From an uncultured Bacilli bacterium (GTDB lineage: Bacteria > Bacillota_I > Bacilli_A > RF39 > UBA660): a DNA stretch of 6,033 nucleotides. Within the stretch, counting starts at the first letter, position 1. Every line of letters begins with the position of its first letter. The position numbers and the translations under genes are program-made. Positions 1-5,977 of this stretch are shown piece after piece. The stretch spans positions 1-6,033 of the forward strand of contig CALVHK010000065.1 in assembly GCA_944327405.1 (NCBI GenBank), written 5' to 3'. The notes below the pieces were generated by a model. That model was not told the DNA's origin and did not search any database. It saw nothing but the letters and a program-made list of their open reading frames with translations.

Positions 1-222
1 GTTTTAACTAAAAATGAAATGATTATTTTTCTTTATTTGTATGAGAGAATGGGGAGTATTGTAACGAGAGATGAGCTAATGACTGAGCTATGGAATAACG
101 ATGAATATATTAATGATAATGCTTTAACTGTCAATATTAGTAGGCTTAGAAGTAAGCTTAGAGAATTAGGTGTAGAGGATGCGATTGAAACCAGAAAAGG
201 ACAAGGGTATATTTTATTATGA
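1..222 (+). CDS. Response regulator, OmpR/PhoB family, BceR-like (partial, C-terminal DNA-binding domain)
   Basis: The frame is open from base 1, so this is the 3' part of a longer gene; the N-terminal receiver domain with the phospho-acceptor Asp lies outside the window. The visible ~73 residues form a winged-helix Trans_Reg_C domain: an LTKNE start to the first helix, the V(T/S)RDELM..LW segment, then the DNA-recognition stretch NDNALTVNISRLRSKL and the C-terminal wing ending in IETRKGQGYILL. The (D/N)xLTVN(I/V)xRLRxKL pattern is typical of the BceR/GraR/VirR subgroup. The first ATG inside the window (19) is an internal codon, not the start. The TGA stop overlaps the kinase ATG (ATGA), so the two are translationally coupled. 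The inferred role is to activate the downstream transporter promoter after phosphorylation by the kinase at 219-1241; the candidate binding site is 2120-2133. Confidence 0.93.
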   Translation, partial: VLTKNEMIIFLYLYERMGSIVTRDELMTELWNNDEYINDNALTVNISRLRSKLRELGVEDAIETRKGQGYILL

Positions 223-1241
223 AGTTAAGAAATTATTTAAAAGATAAAATTATTATCATAGTTCTTGTTATTTTAACTTATTTTATTATTTTATCTTTTA
301 TGATTGGTTTTAAAATTATTAATGAATTTCAAATTTGTTTTACCGTTATTTACTTTTTGCTTTTTATTATCTTGTTCTTGTATGATTATTTGCGTAAATA
401 TTTCTTTTATAAAGATATGTTATCAAAATTAGATATGCTGGATGAGAAATATTTGATTTGTGAGCTTGTTAGTAAACCTAACTTTTTAGATGGAGAAATA
501 CTTTATCAAATGTTATATGAAATCAATAAATCGATGAATGAAAATATTCGGGATTATCGGGAGAAGATTAATGATTTTAAAGAATATGTCGAATTATGGA
601 TTCATGAAGTGAAGATTCCTTTGTCAGCTTTAATTTTATATACCCATAATAAGAAAACGAGTAAAGCGTTAGTAAAAGAGATTAATAAAGTAGATAATTA
701 TTTAGAGCAAATTCTTTATTATATTAGAAGCGAGAATACTGAAGCAGACTATATTATTAAAGAAGTCGATTTAAATAAAGTGATTCGGGATGTGATGCTT
801 AAAAATAAAGATATTTTGTTAGAAAGAAATATCGAAATCACCAGTAATGTTCGTGATTTAAAAGTTTTGACGGATTATAAATGGGTAGAATTTATGGTTA
901 ATCAAGTAATTAGTAATAGTATGAAGTATATGCGAGATATAGAAAATAAGAAAATAGAGATTCAAGCATATAAAGAAGATCAGCATATTGTTTTGGAAAT
1001 ACTTGATAATGGCATGGGTATTCCTAAGAGTGATATTCCCCGAGTATTTAACAAAACATTTACTGGACAAAACGGAAGGAAAGTGCCAGGTTCAACTGGT
1101 ATGGGTTTATATATTGTTAATAACTTGTGTAAAAAACTAGGACATAAAATTGAAATTGAATCAAAAGAAGGAGAATACACAAAAGTTGAATTTATTTTTG
1201 ATGACAATTTATTTTACAGTGAAGTTCGTAATATGGAATAA
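219..1241 (+). CDS. Sensor histidine kinase, BceS-like (intramembrane-sensing type)
   Basis: A 340-residue membrane kinase partnered with the regulator just upstream, with which it overlaps by 4 bases. Two hydrophobic segments at about residues 9-31 and 37-59 are separated by only a few residues, so there is almost no extracellular sensor domain. This is the architecture of kinases that read the state of a partner BceAB transporter rather than bind ligand themselves. The dimerisation/phosphotransfer helix contains LWIHEVKIPLSAL with the phospho-acceptor His129. The ATPase domain shows the N box (NQVISNSMKY, key Asn233), the G1 box DNGMGI (263-268), an F-box region (FNKTFTG) and the G2 box GSTGMGLYIV (291-300). 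All catalytic motifs look intact and the length is normal for the family. No strong Shine-Dalgarno is needed given the overlap. The assignment to this transporter comes from gene order and is inference. Confidence 0.94.
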   Translation: MKLRNYLKDKIIIIVLVILTYFIILSFMIGFKIINEFQICFTVIYFLLFIILFLYDYLRKYFFYKDMLSKLDMLDEKYLICELVSKPNFLDGEILYQMLYEINKSMNENIRDYREKINDFKEYVELWIHEVKIPLSALILYTHNKKTSKALVKEINKVDNYLEQILYYIRSENTEADYIIKEVDLNKVIRDVMLKNKDILLERNIEITSNVRDLKVLTDYKWVEFMVNQVISNSMKYMRDIENKKIEIQAYKEDQHIVLEILDNGMGIPKSDIPRVFNKTFTGQNGRKVPGSTGMGLYIVNNLCKKLGHKIEIESKEGEYTKVEFIFDDNLFYSEVRNME

Positions 1242-1246
1242 AAGTG

Positions 1247-1275
1247 TTGCGTTTATTCTATATTTTTTGTATACT
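1247..1275 (+). promoter_or_regulatory. Sigma-A-type promoter of the acidic membrane-anchored protein gene
   Basis: TTGCGT (1247-1252) and TATACT (1270-1275) are separated by exactly 17 bases, each one or two mismatches from consensus. The -35 begins 6 bases after the kinase stop codon. A start near 1282 would give a leader of only about 17 bases before the ATG at 1299. This suggests that the following gene can be transcribed independently of the regulator-kinase pair. Not tested experimentally. Confidence 0.6.
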
Positions 1276-1287
1276 TGATATAGAATA
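1254..1287. repeat. Inverted repeat bracketing the -10 box (possible operator)
   Basis: TATTCTATA at 1254-1262 and its exact reverse complement TATAGAATA at 1279-1287 enclose the -10 box at 1270-1275; the arms are 16 bases apart. The left arm lies in the spacer and the right arm covers the expected transcription start. That geometry suits a repressor operator. It could also form an AT-rich hairpin, or be chance in AT-rich DNA. No T-tract follows the right arm, so it is not a standard terminator of the kinase gene. Confidence 0.4.
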
Positions 1288-1298
1288 GAGTTGGTGTT

Positions 1299-2114
1299 AT
1301 GAAGAATAAAGTGTTAATTGGAGTCATTGTTGTATTAACCTTAGTAATAGCCTTTGAAGGGTATTATATATTTACTCATTGGGATAAAGAAGCGGAGCCT
1401 GAGGAGAGTTATACAAATATTCCTGGTGAAGATGAAAATAATTCGGGTGACAATACTAACGAAGATGTAGAAGATTATGTAAGACTTGTTGATACAAGAG
1501 AAGAAAATAATCAAATAGTTCAAGAATATGAAATGGTTTTAAATGGGGAATATCAAGAGTTTGAAATTGAATTTTCTTATGAGCAGGAAGCTAATCACTC
1601 TAATTCAAGCGATATTGTAAATTATTTAAATGGAAAATTTAATGATAATATTGTTTATTCAGAAATTAGAGGAGAACCATGGTCTATTTCTTATATAAAT
1701 AGCATGTTTTCAACTCAAAATTTTACAATTTTTGAAGGTGAAGATAAAAATTATTTAGTTATTGCTAGGTATATAGGAGAAGATTTTGGCGTATTTATGG
1801 ACTACAATGTATATAATGATGACTTAAATTATATTGGCTCTATATCTCTTTATGTTGGCGATCAGTCTATTAAAAATGATTTGGGGTTTGATAGTTATGA
1901 TAGTATTTATAAAGATATTTATGGCTTAGAAACATATAACTATAGTGTTAGATCTAAAATAGAAGAAAACGCAATTTATGGATTAGTTTATGTATGCGAT
2001 GATATTTATAATGGTATTCTTGAAGAAAGAGTATATACAATAAATCATGATGAATTAGAATATGAAGTATTAAGTACTTATACTGACTTAGTTATTGCCG
2101 GTTCTGTTTGCTAG
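1299..2114 (+). CDS. Hypothetical membrane-anchored acidic extracytoplasmic protein
   Basis: I do not recognise this family. The 271-residue product starts with a short basic tip (MKNK) and one hydrophobic helix at about residues 5-26. There is no lipobox cysteine, so it reads as an uncleaved signal anchor with the rest outside the membrane. Residues 29-60 form a linker dense in Asp, Glu and Asn, probably unstructured. The remainder (about 63-271) is a Tyr/Asp/Glu-rich globular region with alternating short hydrophobic stretches that suggest beta structure. It has only two cysteines, Cys233 and the very last residue Cys271, which could pair. The gene has its own promoter and a weak Shine-Dalgarno, and lies between the kinase and the ABC transporter, where canonical bceRS-bceAB loci have nothing. 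Context suggests an accessory role in sensing or binding a cationic peptide; that is inference. A terminator-like hairpin follows at 2148-2168. Confidence 0.85.
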   Translation: MKNKVLIGVIVVLTLVIAFEGYYIFTHWDKEAEPEESYTNIPGEDENNSGDNTNEDVEDYVRLVDTREENNQIVQEYEMVLNGEYQEFEIEFSYEQEANHSNSSDIVNYLNGKFNDNIVYSEIRGEPWSISYINSMFSTQNFTIFEGEDKNYLVIARYIGEDFGVFMDYNVYNDDLNYIGSISLYVGDQSIKNDLGFDSYDSIYKDIYGLETYNYSVRSKIEENAIYGLVYVCDDIYNGILEERVYTINHDELEYEVLSTYTDLVIAGSVC

Positions 2115-2119
2115 CTATC

Positions 2120-2133
2120 TTACATAATTGTAA
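2120..2133. promoter_or_regulatory. Candidate BceR-type response-regulator binding box (TTACA-N4-TGTAA)
   Basis: TTACA (2120-2124), four bases TAAT, then TGTAA (2129-2133) form a perfect 5-bp dyad. From memory, the predicted consensus for BceR-like regulators is TNACA-N4-TGTAA, and this matches at every fixed position. It lies upstream of the transporter promoter, centred about 50 bases before the -10 box at 2177. The associated -35 is poor, as expected for an activated promoter. I saw no second copy in the other intergenic regions of the window. Confidence 0.6.
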
Positions 2134-2147
2134 TGTTTAGTAATATT

Positions 2148-2174
2148 GAACGAATGATTTTTTCGTTCTTTTAT
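2148..2174 (+). terminator. Hairpin with T-rich tail after the acidic-protein gene
   Basis: GAACGAA (2148-2154) and TTCGTTC (2162-2168) form a perfect 7-bp stem with a 7-base loop, followed by TTTTAT. This resembles a weak intrinsic terminator for the gene ending at 2114. It overlaps the expected -35 region of the transporter promoter, so it could instead be, or also be, a regulatory dyad. Confidence 0.45.
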
Positions 2175-2182
2175 TATATAAT
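2154..2182 (+). promoter_or_regulatory. Promoter of the ABC transporter operon (perfect -10, weak -35)
   Basis: TATAAT at 2177-2182 is a consensus -10 box. The hexamer 17 bases upstream (ATGATT, 2154-2159) is a poor -35. The better-looking TTGAAC at 2146-2151 is too far away (25-base spacer). A good -10 with a poor -35 and an upstream dyad at 2120-2133 suggests a promoter that depends on an activator. The expected start is near 2189, just before the ribosome binding site. Confidence 0.5.
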
Positions 2183-2190
2183 AAGAGCAT

Positions 2191-2207
2191 GAAAGGCGAT
2201 GTTTATG
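2191..2207 (+). promoter_or_regulatory. Ribosome binding site that decides the ATPase start
   Basis: GAAAGG at 2191-2196 lies only 2 bases from the ATG at 2199 but 8 bases from the ATG at 2205. The second is the normal spacing, so translation most likely starts at 2205 and the upstream in-frame ATG (Met-Phe) is not used. Confidence 0.6.
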
Positions 2208-2972
2208 GAAGAGATTTTAAAAATCGATAAAATAGAAAAGTATTATGGGAATAAATCGAATTTAACAAAAGCGATTGATGATATTAGTTTTTCTGTTAAT
2301 AAGGGAGAATTTGTTGCTATTATGGGTGCAAGTGGTAGTGGTAAAACGACACTTCTTAACTGTATTTCTACTATTGATAAAGTTACCAGCGGACATATTT
2401 ATGTTGCTGGTGATGATATCACGAAATTAAAAGGGAATGAATTAAATCGTTTCCGGAGAGAAGAATTAGGTTTTATTTTCCAAGATTTTAACTTGCTTGA
2501 TACTTTAACTGGTTATGAAAATATTGCTCTTGCTTTATCTATTCAAAATGTTCCGGTGAAGCTTATGGATAAAAAAATAGAGGATATTGCAAGTAGACTT
2601 AATATTAAACATGTCTTGAAAAAATATCCTTATCAAATGAGTGGAGGAGAAAAACAAAGAGTTGCAAGTGCTAGAGCGATTATTACTAATCCTAAGTTAG
2701 TGCTTGCTGATGAACCAACTGGAGCATTAGACTCCAAGTCATCAAGAATGTTACTGGAAAGTTTTAATTACTTAAATACCGAACTTAAAACAACTATTTT
2801 AATGGTTACGCATGATGCTTTTAGTGCCTCTTATGCAAGTCGAGTAATATTTATTAAAGATGGAAAGATTTATAATGAGCTTGTTCGAGCTGATAAATCT
2901 CGGAAAGAATTCTTTGATGAAATTATTGATGTGGTAACTATTCTTGGGGGAGATTTAAATGATGCTCTTTAA
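2205..2972 (+). CDS. ABC transporter ATP-binding protein, BceA-like (peptide antibiotic resistance)
   Basis: A 255-residue cytoplasmic ATPase of the MacB/BceA group that powers the permease encoded directly downstream. From the ATG at 2205 the motifs are the Walker A GASGSGKTT (about 41-49), the Q-loop in FQDFNLLD (Gln93), the ABC signature MSGGEKQR (145-152), Walker B plus D-loop LVLADEPTGALD (165-176) and the H-loop THD (His203). All are complete, so the protein should be active. The C-terminus is short and lacks a fused membrane domain, as in BceA and unlike MacB. The frame is also open from an ATG two codons earlier (2199), but spacing from the GAAAGG site favours 2205. The stop overlaps the permease start by 14 bases, implying coupled translation. 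The probable role is protection from cell-wall-active peptides such as bacitracin or lantibiotics; the substrate cannot be read from sequence. Confidence 0.95.
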   Translation: MEEILKIDKIEKYYGNKSNLTKAIDDISFSVNKGEFVAIMGASGSGKTTLLNCISTIDKVTSGHIYVAGDDITKLKGNELNRFRREELGFIFQDFNLLDTLTGYENIALALSIQNVPVKLMDKKIEDIASRLNIKHVLKKYPYQMSGGEKQRVASARAIITNPKLVLADEPTGALDSKSSRMLLESFNYLNTELKTTILMVTHDAFSASYASRVIFIKDGKIYNELVRADKSRKEFFDEIIDVVTILGGDLNDAL

Positions 2973-5022
2973 GTTATCTTTAAAAAATATTAAAAAGAGT
3001 TTTAAAGATTATGCCATTTATTTCTTTACACTTATTTTGGGTGTTGCCATATTTTATGTTTTTAATGCGATTGGTAGTCAAACTGTTTTATTAAATGTAA
3101 CATCTAGTACCAGAGAAATTATTGATTTAATGGTGAATATGCTTTCGGGGGTCAGCGTCTTTGTATCATTCATTTTAGGTTTCTTAATTATTTATGCGAG
3201 TCGGTTTTTGATGAAGCGAAGGAATAAAGAGTTTGGAATTTATTTAACTTTAGGTATGAGTAAAGGAAAAATTTCGAAGATTTTACTTTTAGAAACGTTT
3301 ATTATCGGAATTATTTCTTTAGTCATTGGCCTTGTTGTAGGTGTCGGTGCATCTCAACTGATGAGTGTTTTGGTTGCTAACAGTTTTGAGGCTGATCTTA
3401 CTCAGTTTACCTTTGTTTTTTCAAGTAGTGCCATGATTAAAACCATTATCTATTTTGGTATTATGTATCTTTTAGTTATGATCTTTAATGTTATTAATGT
3501 TGGACGTTGTAAATTAATTGATCTTATTTATGCGAACAAGAAAAATGAAGAAGTAAAAATGAAGAATCCAATTGTATGTATTCTTGTATTCATTATCTCT
3601 GCTTGTGCTTTAGGCTATGCTTACTATTTAGTTACGGCTGGTGTGGAAACTCTAGTGGATACAACTGATATTTTTATTCCAATTATTTTAGGTTGTGTTT
3701 CCACGTTCTTTATCTTCTGGTCTTTATCTGGACTTATTTTAAAGATTGTTATGAGTTTTAAAAATCTATATTATAAAGGACTTAATAGTTTTGTGTTAAG
3801 ACAGATTAGTAGTAAAGTAAATACAATGGTGTTCTCCATGACTGTTATTTGTTTAATGCTTTTTGTAACGATTTGTGTATTCTCTAGTTCTTTGTCAATT
3901 AAAAACTCCATGACAGCTAATTTAGTAGAACTAGCTCCTGTTGATGTAGAATTATCGAAAACAAGAAATATTAGCGAAGATTATGCTTACCAAACCGGGT
4001 ACAGCGAAGTTTTACGTCAAGATTCTTATCGCGGCATAGAAGAAAGTTTAAAGTCAGTTGATTTTGATGTTAACGATTATTTTGAAGATATTACAACAGT
4101 TTATACTTATGCTAGCAATGATTTTACTTTCGAAGATACTTTGGGTAGTGCTCTAGAATTAGTTAAATCACAATATCCTATTTATACTTATCATGCTCCT
4201 GAGGAGGTTATGACGATTTCCGATTATAATAAAGTAGCAAGGCTTTATGGAAATACCGAATATACTTTAGCAGATGATGAGTACATGATTATTGCCGATT
4301 TTGAAAATTCCATTGAAATGCGGAATGTTGCTTTAAAGACACATCCTTCTATTACTGTTTTTGGAGTTACCTTGAATCCAAAATATGATGAGTGTCAAGA
4401 TGGATTTGTTCGGATTTCTAATAACCATATTAATACCGGTATTATTGTTGTTCCTGATTATGTAGTTAGTGAAACTTATTTGGAAAGCGAAATACTACTT
4501 GCTAATTATAAGGCAGATACCGATCAAGGAAAACAAGCGATTGAAGATACTTTAATAGCGGTTGGGAATCATCCAAATAGTGGTAATATTTCAATGAGTG
4601 CTAGTACAAAAATTAGTATTTATGAAGCTAGTGTAGGGTTAGGTGCAATGGTAACATTCATTGGCTTGTATCTGGGCATAATCTTTCTTATTTCTAGTGC
4701 AGCCATATTAGCTTTAAAAGAATTATCCGAAAGTACCGATAATAAAGAGAGATATGCTATGCTTCGGAAGATTGGTACTGATGAAGCCATGATTAATCGA
4801 GCATTATTTAAACAAATTGCAATATTTTTCAGCGTTCCTTTGATTCTTGCTATTATTCATTCTGTTTTTGGAATTGAATTTTGTAGATATATTTTAATGA
4901 CTTTCGGGGATGAAGAAATGACGAGATCGATTACAATGACTGCAGTATTCTTAATTATCATTTATGGTGGATACTTCCTTATTACTTATTACTGTAGTAA
5001 AAATATTATTAAAGATAAATAG
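2959..5022 (+). CDS. ABC transporter permease, BceB-like (FtsX family, 10 TM)
   Basis: A 687-residue integral membrane protein, slightly longer than the ~650 usual for BceB. Hydrophobic segments fall at about 18-39, 65-85, 109-135, 158-180, 203-226, 237-262, 288-312, 556-586, 616-640 and 657-680. This gives ten helices with a large extracellular domain (about 312-555) between the seventh and eighth, the BceB layout. FtsX-type domains sit around TM2-4 and TM8-10; the cytoplasmic motif RNKEFGIYLTLGMSKGKI (88-105) and its counterpart NKERYAMLRKIGTDEAMI (595-612) mark the two ATPase-coupling regions. The start has two adjacent ATGs (2959, 2962), both served by GGGGGAG at 2946-2952, and overlaps the ATPase gene. 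In characterised relatives the extracellular domain recognises drug-lipid complexes and the permease signals to the kinase. Stop TAG is followed at once by a terminator. Confidence 0.95.
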   Translation: MMLFKLSLKNIKKSFKDYAIYFFTLILGVAIFYVFNAIGSQTVLLNVTSSTREIIDLMVNMLSGVSVFVSFILGFLIIYASRFLMKRRNKEFGIYLTLGMSKGKISKILLLETFIIGIISLVIGLVVGVGASQLMSVLVANSFEADLTQFTFVFSSSAMIKTIIYFGIMYLLVMIFNVINVGRCKLIDLIYANKKNEEVKMKNPIVCILVFIISACALGYAYYLVTAGVETLVDTTDIFIPIILGCVSTFFIFWSLSGLILKIVMSFKNLYYKGLNSFVLRQISSKVNTMVFSMTVICLMLFVTICVFSSSLSIKNSMTANLVELAPVDVELSKTRNISEDYAYQTGYSEVLRQDSYRGIEESLKSVDFDVNDYFEDITTVYTYASNDFTFEDTLGSALELVKSQYPIYTYHAPEEVMTISDYNKVARLYGNTEYTLADDEYMIIADFENSIEMRNVALKTHPSITVFGVTLNPKYDECQDGFVRISNNHINTGIIVVPDYVVSETYLESEILLANYKADTDQGKQAIEDTLIAVGNHPNSGNISMSASTKISIYEASVGLGAMVTFIGLYLGIIFLISSAAILALKELSESTDNKERYAMLRKIGTDEAMINRALFKQIAIFFSVPLILAIIHSVFGIEFCRYILMTFGDEEMTRSITMTAVFLIIIYGGYFLITYYCSKNIIKDK

Positions 5023-5054
5023 AAGCAAGTCTTTTTGGAGATTTGCTTTTTCTT
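5023..5054 (+). terminator. Intrinsic terminator of the ABC transporter operon
   Basis: AAGCAAGTC (5023-5031) pairs with GATTTGCTT (5040-5048) as a 9-bp stem with one G-T pair and an 8-base loop, followed by TTTCTT. It begins directly after the permease stop codon. The last T-tract base (5054) abuts the GTGTG of the group II intron, so the terminator is also the intron's 5' exon. Confidence 0.8.
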
Positions 5055-5293
5055 GTGTGCCGTGCATGGCATATAACTAGAGGGTGAAAGTCCCTTACAC
5101 GCGTAGGTATCAACGAAGTGTTAGAGAAGCACAACGCATCAACAGTGATGTTGGGGCTAAAGGAAGTGTGGAACAAAATCATGAACCAACGAACAGAAAC
5201 TTACTATAAGGCTACATAAACGGATAAGGTTGCACAACAAACTAAAGTCCAAAAGATACCCGTAACTTTATGTGGTAAAGTAAGTGGTTAAAT

Positions 5294-5301
5294 GAGGAAA
5301 G
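5294..5301 (+). other. Candidate EBS1 (exon-binding site) in intron domain I
   Basis: GAGGAAAG can pair over eight consecutive positions (three G-U) with the 5' exon bases 5047-5054 in the terminator T-tract, the expected IBS1. It sits in the loop closed by GTGGTAAAG (5272-5280) and CTTACCAC (5310-5317, one bulge), just before the conserved ACGGGAGGTCTT block, where EBS1 lies in related introns. Eight pairs with A/G against T/C is a low bar, so this is tentative. Confidence 0.4.
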
Positions 5302-5450
5302 TTATATGTCTTACCACGGGAGGTCTTACGAACGAATAAGTACAAAACTTTTAATACAAGAATTGTTAAAGTCGGTCGAAAAAGGTTTATCGTAAGAAGT
5401 CAGCCGAGGTCATAGTACTAGTAAACTACTAGGAAGGACTGAACAATTTA

Positions 5451-5467
5451 TAGTGTTTCAAACACTA
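5451..5467 (+). repeat. Perfect short hairpin inside the intron RNA
   Basis: TAGTGTTT (5451-5458) and AAACACTA (5460-5467) are exact inverse complements around a single C. In RNA this gives a compact stem-loop, probably one of the peripheral stems of the intron between domain I and the maturase gene. No T-tract follows, so it is not a terminator. Confidence 0.5.
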
Positions 5468-5471
5468 AAAT

Positions 5472-5557
5472 TAATTAAGTGCAAAATCAGAATAGATAAG
5501 TAGGAAAAGTTGGCGTATCCAAATAATAAGACCTATAAAAGATGTTTCACTTAATTA
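5472..5557 (+). repeat. Ten-base long-range stem enclosing an intron domain
   Basis: TAATTAAGTG (5472-5481) is the exact reverse complement of CACTTAATTA (5548-5557). It encloses 66 bases that end just ahead of the maturase ribosome binding site. It most likely forms the basal stem of a ribozyme domain (domain III by position), showing that this part of the RNA fold is preserved. Exact domain naming needs a covariance model. Confidence 0.5.
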
Positions 5558-5582
5558 TGAAATTAGAAAGGAAGAAACGAGT

Positions 5583-5954
5583 ATGGAATTACTAGAGAAA
5601 ATATTAGATGACAAAAATCTATATAATGCTTATAAGCAAGTTTACAAAAATAAAGGAGCTAGTGGAGTAGATGGAGTAACTGTTGAAGAATTAGGAGTTT
5701 ATTTATTTCAACATAAAGAAGAAATAAAAGAACAAATAAGAAATTTAAAATATAAACCTAGTCCTGTAAGAAGAGTCGAAATACCAAAAGAAAATGGTAA
5801 AAAGAGAAAACTTGGAATATCCGAATATAATGCATATACGGTAGCGAATACAAGAAGAGGGTATTACTGAGTAGCAAATACAGTAATATTACATATAGCA
5901 ATATCTAACGAAAGACTAAAACAAAAAGGCCTGGTGTTTCCACTAGACCATTAC
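5583..5954 (+). pseudogene. ltrA: Group II intron reverse transcriptase/maturase (LtrA-like), deletion remnant with internal stop
   Basis: The ATG follows AAAGGAAG (5567-5574). Residues 1-80 match the N-terminus of LtrA-type maturases: the LLEKILDDKNL opening, NKGASGVDGVTVEEL, YKPSPVRRVEIPKENG and KRKLGI, the lead-in to RT motif 1. Instead of continuing into the reverse transcriptase palm, residues 81-95 read EYNAYTVANTRRGYY, which is the family's C-terminal segment (AYxxANTRKGYW). A TGA follows at 5868-5870, but the same frame continues with VANTVILHIAISNERLKQKG and FPLDHY up to 5954, the normal tail. So the whole RT active site and most of the maturase domain have been removed by an in-frame deletion of roughly 300 codons, and a later nonsense change (Arg to stop by comparison with the family) cut the tail. 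The product cannot be a working reverse transcriptase. Confidence 0.88.
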
Positions 5955-5977
5955 CGGCGAACCGTACGTACGGTGGT
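5946..5977 (+). ncRNA. Damaged group II intron domain V
   Basis: The 3' strand is intact: CCGTACGTACGGTGGT ends at 5977 and is preceded by a CGAA loop (5958-5961), as in related introns. The matching 5' strand should read close to ACCGCCGTATACGG, carrying the catalytic triad, but here it is GACCATTACCGG. Only about six base pairs (ACCATT with GGTGGT, two G-U) remain at the base, and the triad is absent. The bases up to 5954 read as maturase codons (LDHY), so the missing strand was probably lost in a deletion. Confidence 0.6.

Noticed and set aside
858..1207. Two overlapping minus-strand open frames opposite the kinase gene.
   Set aside because: They lie opposite the strongly conserved ATPase domain of the kinase, have no ribosome binding sites and no recognisable protein features; they are shadow frames.
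1341..1523. Minus-strand open frame opposite the acidic-protein gene.
   Set aside because: It mirrors the acidic linker codons of the plus-strand gene and has no start signals or family features.
5055..5582. The gene-free stretch with many short repeats might be a riboswitch or a novel structured RNA.
   Set aside because: The GTGTG start, the GGGTGAAAGTCCC and ACGGGAGGTCT blocks, and the following maturase remnant identify it as group II intron domains I-III.
5868..5870. TGA within the maturase tail could mean TGA codes for tryptophan (Mycoplasma-type code).
   Set aside because: Relatives have Arg after Tyr-Trp at this spot, not an extra Trp. The intact genes use TGG for Trp, and the regulator ends with TGA in a typical ATGA overlap. 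A nonsense mutation in an already deleted gene is simpler.
5925..5951. On the minus strand this reads as a hairpin (9-bp stem with one mismatch, GAAA loop) followed by TTTTTG, like a terminator.
   Set aside because: It coincides with codons for the conserved maturase tail (KGLVFPLDH) and there is no minus-strand gene for it to terminate. Probably coincidental.
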